NCBI GenBank assembly: GCA_001786395.1
Contig: MFWN01000019.1
Span: 1-17,366, forward strand
Source: Candidatus Pacearchaeota archaeon RBG_13_36_9
GTDB taxonomy: Archaea; Nanobdellota; Nanobdellia; Pacearchaeales; GW2011-AR1
Direction: 5' to 3'
Length of the DNA: 17,366 bases
Part shown: in pieces, positions 6,481 to 11,575 of the stretch
Layout of the letters: the number at the start of each line of letters is the position of its first letter
Numbering within the stretch: position 1 is the stretch's first letter
The notes under the pieces: generated by a model
Told to the model about the DNA's origin: nothing
The model's input: only the letters and a program-made list of their open reading frames with translations
Database searches by the model: none
Program-made: the position numbers and the translations under genes

Positions 6481-6870
6481 TTATCTTTCTTCAATGTCTT
6501 TTTGATGCTTTATCCTGAAATAATCTGCAAAAACCAGGGAAACTGTTTTTACTAGGCTGTCTGCCTCAAACAGCCTTTCAGAATCCAGCCCCCTTTCCTC
6601 AGCATAGTTTTTAGCATCTGCCATGACAATTAATGGATCCACCCTGTCTCTCCTTAATCCTTCACCAACAGATTCCATAAAAGTCTCCATATATCCTGTA
6701 TTAAAAAATCCAGAAGAGATTTCAGGGGTATCATTTCTCAGAACAGTCTCTAAAATATACCTTGGAAACTTTCCTTTCCTTAAGCTGACAAGAGCCCTTG
6801 TAAGCTCAAAATCACTCATGCCAAGCTCTCTGAAAATTCTCCTGTAATCTCTTATCTTGGCTGCTTGCAT
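6481..6870 (-). CDS. Unknown helical protein (129 aa)
   Basis: Starts MQAAKIRDYRRIFRELGMSD. It is all-helical with clustered Arg/Glu and no membrane segment. I recognise no family. It has its own promoter, the shared 20-bp motif at 6903-6922. The start codon is 32 nt from the TATA part, so the transcript probably has a short leader of about ten nt containing GAGAAG, unlike the leaderless neighbours. The metallopeptidase gene downstream begins 35 bp after its stop. Confidence 0.65.
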   Translation of the reverse strand: MQAAKIRDYRRIFRELGMSDFELTRALVSLRKGKFPRYILETVLRNDTPEISSGFFNTGYMETFMESVGEGLRRDRVDPLIVMADAKNYAEERGLDSERLFEADSLVKTVSLVFADYFRIKHQKDIEER

Positions 6871-6902
6871 TTTACTTCTCTCTTATACATCTAAGAAACA
6901 GA

Positions 6903-6922
6903 TTTTTAAATGTTTATGTGAT
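6903..6922 (-). promoter_or_regulatory. Extended promoter of the 129-aa gene
   Basis: Minus-strand ATCACATAAACATTTAAAAA. It overlaps the last codons and the TAA stop of the upstream gene (6906-6908), so the promoter is embedded in coding sequence. The TATA part is 32 nt before the ATG at 6870. Confidence 0.55.
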
Positions 6923-7367
6923 TTTCTTTTTCAGTATAGTCGTCCAGTATGTCTCTCATTAAACGAAAAAGCTCAAAAACATCCGTTTCTTTATTCTCCT
7001 TGATCTCCAGCTCTTTTGCAATCTGGATTGCATCATCCAGATTATCTCCGTAAGTATGCCAGGAAAATGCTCCGGATATAATGTAACAGGCTCTTCTTAT
7101 GTGTTTTTTATCTTCGTGTGTTTTTGCAGCTATTTTTGAGCACAGTCTTGCAACCCTCTCTTTTAGTTTAGGATCTTTTATCGGGATGTTAGGGTCTCCG
7201 TTTTTTAATTCAGCTGCCTCCAGCTCCTGCCTTAGCTCCTCGAGCTCAGCCAGGTCTTTGCCCTTCAGCTTAAGGTATTCTTTATCTGCATTTATTTCTA
7301 TTTCTTTCAAATCCTTCTCCCGTATCTTCATAGATTTTATACCGGGGTCTATTTCTATCTCATTCAT
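6906..7367 (-). CDS. Unknown coiled-coil protein (153 aa)
   Basis: Starts MNEIEIDPGIKSMKIREKDL. Residues 1-60 are strongly charged with Leu/Glu/Lys heptad-like spacing (LKGKDLAELEELRQELEAAE), suggesting a coiled coil. The rest is helical, with IRRACYIISGAFSWHTYGDN in the middle and an acidic end. No family recognised. The start follows ACTAAGGAAA, a weak Shine-Dalgarno-like sequence. The 3' end contains the promoter of the next gene. Confidence 0.65.
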   Translation of the reverse strand: MNEIEIDPGIKSMKIREKDLKEIEINADKEYLKLKGKDLAELEELRQELEAAELKNGDPNIPIKDPKLKERVARLCSKIAAKTHEDKKHIRRACYIISGAFSWHTYGDNLDDAIQIAKELEIKENKETDVFELFRLMRDILDDYTEKENHINI

Positions 7368-7427
7368 TTTCCTTAGTTATTAGTTTAAAGAACTCCTAGT
7401 ATAATAACTTTTCTTAAATTATTTTTG

Positions 7428-8078
7428 TTAATTATCTTCTAGCATTTTTTCAGCTTTTCCAGAAAAAGAAATATTTTTGCTTTTGAAAAATTTTAGCAAT
7501 TCAATTAAATTACTTTTTCTATGGAGATTAAGAGTTATCTCATTTTTATCTTTTAACTTTAGGGTAATATTCATTGCATGCCCCCACTTTAAGCTCATTC
7601 CTGATGCATCTTCATTAGCCCAGCCAGTTAAAACATCAAGCATTTCTATGTCAGAATATTTTTTCTCTTTTTCAGCTGAAATAACCTTATATTTCAATCT
7701 GTCTGGGTAAATAACAAGTTTTGGACTTATTGAAGAAGAAACCCATGCCTTTCGGTTTTGTCCTGTTAAAGAATTCATTTTATCAGCTATTTTAGTTGCA
7801 AATTTTGGAGAGTAGACTTCTGTTGTCAATATCAATCCAACAGGAAACTCAAAACCATTTTCTATATTATCTGGAATTTTTGCCTTATCTACCCTTCCAA
7901 AAATCATCCAGAAAAAAAATCCCAAAGCCAAGCCAGCTAGTAATCCTGCTATAATGCCGGGAGGGGCATTAGAAGTGTTTTCTGCCAAGCCCTGAAACTC
8001 CAAATACTGCAATCCAATCCCTGTAATAAAACAGATTATTAATGGAATCCAAAACCACTTTGATTTATAAAATCTCAT
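7428..8078 (-). CDS. Two-pass membrane protein with PH-like domain (216 aa)
   Basis: Two membrane segments (about 8-24, WFWIPLIICFITGIGLQ, and 41-60, Gly/Ala/Phe-rich) are joined by a short loop. A soluble region (about 75-216) follows with the strand pattern of bacterial PH-like domains: PKLVIYPDRLKYKVI, KYSDIEMLDVLTGW, MNITLKLKDKNEITLNLH, then a final helix (LIELLKFFKSKNI). The PH assignment rests on this pattern and is tentative. It is transcribed away from the plus-strand operon at 8179. The promoter motif at 8098-8118 gives 20 nt to the ATG, so the start is well supported. Confidence 0.7.
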   Translation of the reverse strand: MRFYKSKWFWIPLIICFITGIGLQYLEFQGLAENTSNAPPGIIAGLLAGLALGFFFWMIFGRVDKAKIPDNIENGFEFPVGLILTTEVYSPKFATKIADKMNSLTGQNRKAWVSSSISPKLVIYPDRLKYKVISAEKEKKYSDIEMLDVLTGWANEDASGMSLKWGHAMNITLKLKDKNEITLNLHRKSNLIELLKFFKSKNISFSGKAEKMLEDN

Positions 8079-8097
8079 ATAAACATATAGTTCGGGG

Positions 8098-8118
8098 ATT
8101 TTAAAAAGGTTTATGTGT
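8098..8118 (-). promoter_or_regulatory. Extended promoter of the PH-like membrane protein gene
   Basis: Minus-strand ACACATAAACCTTTTTAAAA (plus one base). TTTTAAAA ends 20 nt before the ATG at 8078. It differs from the other copies by two extra T between CC and the TATA part. Confidence 0.55.
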
Positions 8119-8149
8119 TTAATTTCGGTATAGATTTGCTTCCAAAAGC

Positions 8150-8157
8150 TATAAAAA
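8150..8157 (+). promoter_or_regulatory. TATA element of the plus-strand operon
   Basis: TATAAAAA, 21 nt before the ATG at 8179, implying a leaderless first gene. Confidence 0.55.
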
Positions 8158-8178
8158 CCCTTTCTCCCTGAATATATT

Positions 8179-8637
8179 ATGAAGGCAAAAAAGAAGGTGA
8201 TTAAAAGAGAGAATTCTGGGCAAAATAAAGCTGCAGTAAAGAGAAAAAGCTATCTCCAGTTTTCCTGGCCTTTCATGGCTCTTATTTTTGCTCTTGGCGT
8301 AGCTATGTTTGCAACTATAGAATTAAACCTTACAGATGTCGTATCTTTTCATCCGCTTGGGCTCATATCACTTGTAACAACTTTTGTTGCAGGATGCAGC
8401 GCTGTGAAGAACGGCTTTAAAGTCAGGCAGGTCTGGGTTATCGGAGCATTATGCTTTTTTGCAATCTTCTGGATAGTGCCTTACAATGCTTATGTCTCTC
8501 TTTCAGCAATGCCAATAACTGCAAATTATCTCCTGATAAATCTTATAGGTTACACTTTCGCCAATCTGATTGCAAATCTTTCAATCTATGCTCTGGCAGC
8601 ATTAATCGGAGGAGCTATCTCTTCAAGGGTGGGATAA
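8179..8637 (+). CDS. Membrane protein of unknown function (152 aa)
   Basis: A basic cytoplasmic N-terminus (residues 1-25, KAKKKVIKRENSG) is followed by about four hydrophobic segments at roughly 30-49, 58-76, 85-104 and 117-146. No transport or catalytic motif is visible. It is the first gene of a three-gene plus-strand operon: one base separates its stop from the next ATG. I recognise no family. Confidence 0.7.
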   Translation: MKAKKKVIKRENSGQNKAAVKRKSYLQFSWPFMALIFALGVAMFATIELNLTDVVSFHPLGLISLVTTFVAGCSAVKNGFKVRQVWVIGALCFFAIFWIVPYNAYVSLSAMPITANYLLINLIGYTFANLIANLSIYALAALIGGAISSRVG

Positions 8638-8638
8638 A

Positions 8639-8926
8639 ATGGCTGACATAGTAAGCGAGTTGGTGCTTCCTGCTGCATTAGGCGGAATTGGGGGATTGGC
8701 AAGGGCGTTTGTCGGGCTTCTGAAGGCACTTTCCCTGAGAAGAAGGATTTTATGGGGATATTATGCAATAACAGTTGTCATTGCAGCAGTTATCGGAATT
8801 TTTATAGGGATTATTTTTAATTACGACTGGCGCCTCTCTCTATTGGCAGGCTACGCAGGGACAGATATCTTAGAAGGGATCTACAAGTCATTTAAAGTAG
8901 AGAAAGTCTATGTGAAGAAAAAATGA
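8639..8926 (+). CDS. Small membrane protein, holin-like (95 aa)
   Basis: Residues 5-28 are Gly/Ala-rich and hydrophobic, 42-61 form a clear membrane segment (YAITVVIAAVIGIFIGIIF), and 66-80 (LSLLAGYAGTDILEG) form a third, shorter one. A basic tail follows (KVEKVYVKKK). The size, three short hydrophobic segments and the AGYAGTDILEG end resemble some phage holin-like proteins; this similarity is from memory and is weak evidence. It is coupled to the gene upstream (TAAAATG) and followed after 13 bp by the RHH regulator. Confidence 0.65.
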   Translation: MADIVSELVLPAALGGIGGLARAFVGLLKALSLRRRILWGYYAITVVIAAVIGIFIGIIFNYDWRLSLLAGYAGTDILEGIYKSFKVEKVYVKKK

Positions 8927-8939
8927 AAACTAATTTAAA

Positions 8940-9299
8940 ATGCCAAATAAGTCACTAGTTTCTTATATAATGGAAGCAAGGAAAAGGGGCTTTTCTGATT
9001 TGGATGTAAGAAATGCTCTTCTGAAGCACAGCTGGCCTCTTAATGAAATAGAAGCTGCTTTCTATGAGCTTTCTCCCAAGCGCAAGTTCAAGAATCAAAT
9101 AACAATTTTTCTGGACAGTGAAGTGATAAAGCTTCTTGAAAAAAGGGCAAAGAAAAACATGTTTTCTGTTTCTGAACAGATAGAAGATATTCTAAGGAGA
9201 AGCTGCCTCAGCATGAAACAACCTGCTTATAACAGCAAAGTTGATGATGCTCTTGTGGGAATTTTCTCACGGGAAAAACGGGGAAGAAGAAGGAAATAA
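8940..9299 (+). CDS. UBA-like / ribbon-helix-helix DNA-binding protein (119 aa)
   Basis: Residues 4-44 (IMEARKRGFSDLDVRNALLK, then HSWPLNEIEAAFYEL) look like a small three-helix UBA-type domain. Residues 51-90 fit a ribbon-helix-helix fold: a short strand (NQITIFLD), a helix (EVIKLLEKRAKKN), then a second helix after a Ser (FSVSEQIEDILRRS). RHH proteins bind DNA as dimers through the strand. The tail is basic (REKRGRRRK). As last gene of the operon it could regulate its own operon or the divergent PH-protein gene; this is inference. It ends 12 bp before the convergent stop of the second metallopeptidase gene. Confidence 0.75.
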   Translation: MPNKSLVSYIMEARKRGFSDLDVRNALLKHSWPLNEIEAAFYELSPKRKFKNQITIFLDSEVIKLLEKRAKKNMFSVSEQIEDILRRSCLSMKQPAYNSKVDDALVGIFSREKRGRRRK

Positions 9300-9311
9300 A
9301 CTCTTTAGGCA

Positions 9312-10031
9312 TTACAGCAAAGCTTCTTTTGCAATAGCCAGAATGCAGCTGTCTCTTTCTGCTCTCCTTATTTCTTCCTCAAGCAGCCTTCTTTTTCTTT
9401 CTGAGCCTGCATTTTCTAGTTTTATTTTTGGGTCTGAAATTTCAAAGGTTCGCAGGAGGCTTCTTTGGGTTATTTGAAGGGGCAGCACGTGCATTGCGAT
9501 ATACCCGCAGAAAACACAAAAATCCTCTTCAGTTGTTAACTGGGAAGAATGCTGTGGGGAAACACTAAATCTCTGGTAAACCAGATGCTGCCTGTTTGTC
9601 TGGAATAGAAAGTGCCCGTCCTCATGCCCCCAGCCAGCGAAAAAATTAGGGCCTTTAACAGGTTTTTTTACAAAAACAACATTCGCTTTGTAGGCATCTT
9701 CATAAAGCCTAAATTTAACAGGAATATAAGCGCCTATTACCTTCTGGGCCCTTATTTCCTCAACAATTTTAACTTTTTCTCCATGCGCCTGCCCAATAGC
9801 CCTTGCAGAATTAAGAGGGTTTTGGGTTTGCATTCTAATATAGAATTCATTGGGGCTGAGCCTGACAGTTAAGTCCAGCTCCTGCAGCAAAGCACAATCT
9901 TTTGAAAAACCATAGGCCGCCAGCCTTTTCCCTACAATCTCCCTGTTTTGTGCTGCTGTCTTTTCATCAGTTGGCTTTCTCAATCCCTTAAAATTAAAAA
10001 CATCTTTCCAGTAATTTGTTTCCAGGCTCAT
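9312..10031 (-). CDS. Putative HExxH zinc metallopeptidase, paralogue 2 (239 aa)
   Basis: This is a diverged copy of the gene at 5798-6445. Shared blocks in order: an N-terminal YWKDVFNFKGLR, LLQELDLTVRLSPNEFYIR, a SARAIG segment, GHEDGHFL with H136-E137-x-x-H140, and EEDFCVFCGYI, where E169 is 29 residues after the second His, as in the first copy. The extra length lies before the zinc motif and in a charged C-terminal helix (GSERKRRLLEEEIRRAERDS). No signal peptide or membrane segment. Probably a cytoplasmic peptidase with unknown substrate. A TATA element (10053-10060) lies 21 nt before the ATG, so it is transcribed alone. Confidence 0.72.
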   Translation of the reverse strand: MSLETNYWKDVFNFKGLRKPTDEKTAAQNREIVGKRLAAYGFSKDCALLQELDLTVRLSPNEFYIRMQTQNPLNSARAIGQAHGEKVKIVEEIRAQKVIGAYIPVKFRLYEDAYKANVVFVKKPVKGPNFFAGWGHEDGHFLFQTNRQHLVYQRFSVSPQHSSQLTTEEDFCVFCGYIAMHVLPLQITQRSLLRTFEISDPKIKLENAGSERKRRLLEEEIRRAERDSCILAIAKEALL

Positions 10032-10052
10032 GAAACCTAATTTAAATCCTAC

Positions 10053-10060
10053 TATTTAAT
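10053..10060 (-). promoter_or_regulatory. TATA element of metallopeptidase paralogue 2
   Basis: Minus-strand ATTAAATA, 21 nt before the ATG at 10031. Confidence 0.45.
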
Positions 10061-10130
10061 TTTTTCTTCGTTTTTTAACAACCGAGAAGTAGTTTTATCT
10101 TTTTCTATAATTGTCTTCTCCAAAGTCCCA

Positions 10131-10547
10131 TCACAGGTCCAGGTCAATCCTATCAGGAGCTTCAGTTATTTGATTCCCCTCGCCGCATTTATATCTCCAT
10201 GCAGCAATTGGCTGCCTGTGAAATATTTTCCTCTCCATTATATGTATTCCGCCCCTTCTCTTCATAGGATTAAGTACCACATACAGGTGATTGAAAAATA
10301 ATCTCCTGTGGAATGCGATCACATAAGAATCTCCAAGATCCCCAGTAATCTCTCTGAATATAATCCCTCTAGAACTCCGGTTTTCCAGAAGATCTAGCAA
10401 ACTAACTCCAACTTCATAAAGGCTTCTGTATGGCCCCGGATTTTTTGGAAAGGCTTCTATTTGTTCAACAAGTGCATCAGTAGCTTTTATTGCCTCTTGC
10501 CTATCTGCAGTATTTGCTCTTCCCATTTGATCCTTCAGTTCAAACAT
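10131..10547 (-). CDS. Unknown soluble protein (138 aa)
   Basis: Starts MFELKDQMGRANTADRQEAI. The first half is helical; the middle has strand-like blocks (SRGIIFREIT, SYVIAFHRRLFFNHLYVVLN) and a His/Arg-rich stretch (GGIHIMERKIFHRQPIAAWRY). No family recognised. A second possible start is M8 (10526), which has GAAGGAT at a good distance upstream. The 14-nt sequence AGAGTTCTTGATAA found before the 79-aa gene also lies here, 11 nt before the first ATG. Confidence 0.65.
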   Translation of the reverse strand: MFELKDQMGRANTADRQEAIKATDALVEQIEAFPKNPGPYRSLYEVGVSLLDLLENRSSRGIIFREITGDLGDSYVIAFHRRLFFNHLYVVLNPMKRRGGIHIMERKIFHRQPIAAWRYKCGEGNQITEAPDRIDLDL

Positions 10548-10558
10548 CCTTTAATTTC

Positions 10559-10572
10559 TTATCAAGAACTCT
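10559..10572 (-). repeat. 14-nt element shared with 713-726
   Basis: Minus-strand AGAGTTCTTGATAA, identical at 713-726. In both places it sits just upstream of the start codon of an unknown gene; a related AGAGTTCTGATAG precedes the gene at 16777-17283. Confidence 0.5.
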
Positions 10573-10589
10573 TCTTCCTTAATTACCCT

Positions 10590-10606
10590 AAAAAAAGCAG
10601 CTTTTT
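10590..10606. promoter_or_regulatory. Short A/T-flanked inverted repeat
   Basis: AAAAAGC-A-GCTTTTT, upstream of the 138-aa gene. Possible operator or the end of a transcript; weak evidence because the arms are mostly A and T. Confidence 0.2.
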
Positions 10607-10618
10607 AACTCTTTTGCT

Positions 10619-11017
10619 TTATCCCTTAAATTCTCTTCTTAGTTTTATGAAATAAAAAAGAACAGCTGTAAAAAGGGCCAGATACAGGAAAAAAGCATAG
10701 TTTATTATCCCGGCTATTACCAGCACAGTAATAAGCACTGCTGTAAAATAAGCTCTCTTTTTAACAGAATAATGCAGGATTGCAAGTGTAAAAAAAAGAA
10801 CAGCTATTATAAATGCAGCGAAGAAGAAAGCTGCCACAGGACTGCTAATGCCCAGGTATATTGCTGCAGCCAGGCTTGCCAGAAACAGCATAACTATAAT
10901 CTTAAGAATTAAGTCATAAAACCCTGCTTTATTAAATCTTTTTCCAGCATTCCTCTCAGAGTTTCTTCCTCTTTTCTTTCCTCCCCCTTCTGCCCTCTTT
11001 TTCACTCTCTTTTTCAT
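10619..11017 (-). CDS. Small four-helix membrane protein (132 aa)
   Basis: A highly basic N-terminus of about 32 residues (KKRVKKRAEGGGKKRGRNSE) precedes four hydrophobic segments at roughly 36-56, 61-82, 89-107 and 108-124, with a short basic tail. No motif suggests transport or catalysis. The positive N-terminus should lie in the cytoplasm and might contact nucleic acid or acidic partners. The TATA element at 11039-11046 lies 21 nt before the ATG, so the start is secure. Function unknown. Confidence 0.7.
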   Translation of the reverse strand: MKKRVKKRAEGGGKKRGRNSERNAGKRFNKAGFYDLILKIIVMLFLASLAAAIYLGISSPVAAFFFAAFIIAVLFFTLAILHYSVKKRAYFTAVLITVLVIAGIINYAFFLYLALFTAVLFYFIKLRREFKG

Positions 11018-11038
11018 AGTTAATTGAACATTAAGGGG

Positions 11039-11046
11039 TTTTTATA
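11039..11046 (-). promoter_or_regulatory. TATA element of the 132-aa membrane protein gene
   Basis: Minus-strand TATAAAAA, 21 nt before the ATG at 11017. Confidence 0.55.
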
Positions 11047-11059
11047 AGTTTTGGTAGTT

Positions 11060-11512
11060 CTATAAGTCTTTCAATGCTTCTCCAAAACTGTTCAATTCAT
11101 CTTTGATGTCTCCTAAAACTTCATTAACGTTTTGGATAGCGTACTCTAAAGCCACCTGCGGAAATAAAGTTTCTGCAGTTTCATTATCACTATAACTTCC
11201 GATTATATTGGGATTGTCCAGCCAAATACACGAATTCTCTAATGTGTTTGCTCTTTCGCGGCTTGCCTTTGCTCCTTTAGCAATTGTTTCAGCAGTGCTG
11301 CGCAAATCTTTTAATGCTCCAGTAAGGCATTTCTTCTCGCCTTCTCTGGGATTCTCTCTTATGCTAATCAGCGTTGGGTTAGGATAAGCAGCTTCTCCAA
11401 CACAATGGTAATTTGTCACTTCATATCCTAATTCCAGGAAAGCAGGTTTTACAACTTTTTCAACTAATTCAGAATCTACAAACTCATTATAAGCAATATT
11501 TGCTGATACCAT
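11060..11512 (-). CDS. Unknown protein (150 aa)
   Basis: Starts MVSANIAYNEFVDSELVEKV. It appears alpha/beta with a likely long helix in the middle (KDLRSTAETIAKGAKASRER) and a helical end (NVNEVLGDIKDELNSFGEAL). Three Cys are present but not in a metal-binding pattern. No family recognised. No TATA element at the usual spacing; it lies 60 bp after the large secreted-protein gene and may be read through from it. Confidence 0.65.
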   Translation of the reverse strand: MVSANIAYNEFVDSELVEKVVKPAFLELGYEVTNYHCVGEAAYPNPTLISIRENPREGEKKCLTGALKDLRSTAETIAKGAKASRERANTLENSCIWLDNPNIIGSYSDNETAETLFPQVALEYAIQNVNEVLGDIKDELNSFGEALKDL

Positions 11513-11528
11513 GTTAGCTAGCTATAAC

Positions 11529-11575
11529 TCAGGCCTTCTTATGTCTTTCGCTTGTCAATAATTAATTCCTCATCA
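11529..11575 (-). ncRNA. Weak C/D-box-like RNA candidate
   Basis: On the minus strand TGATGA (C box, 11570-11575) and CTGA (D box, 11529-11532) lie 47 nt end to end. A TTGA in the middle leaves 11-nt spacers on both sides, and flanking bases can form a short imperfect stem. That is the layout of archaeal C/D guide RNAs, but the inner C' box is poor, the motifs are short, and the C box overlaps the stop codon of the secreted-protein gene. I hold this as a possibility only. Confidence 0.18.

Noticed and set aside
11516..11525. TAGCTAGCTA palindrome just upstream of the 150-aa gene
   Set aside because: Only ten bases, a single copy and no related site nearby; chance is likely.
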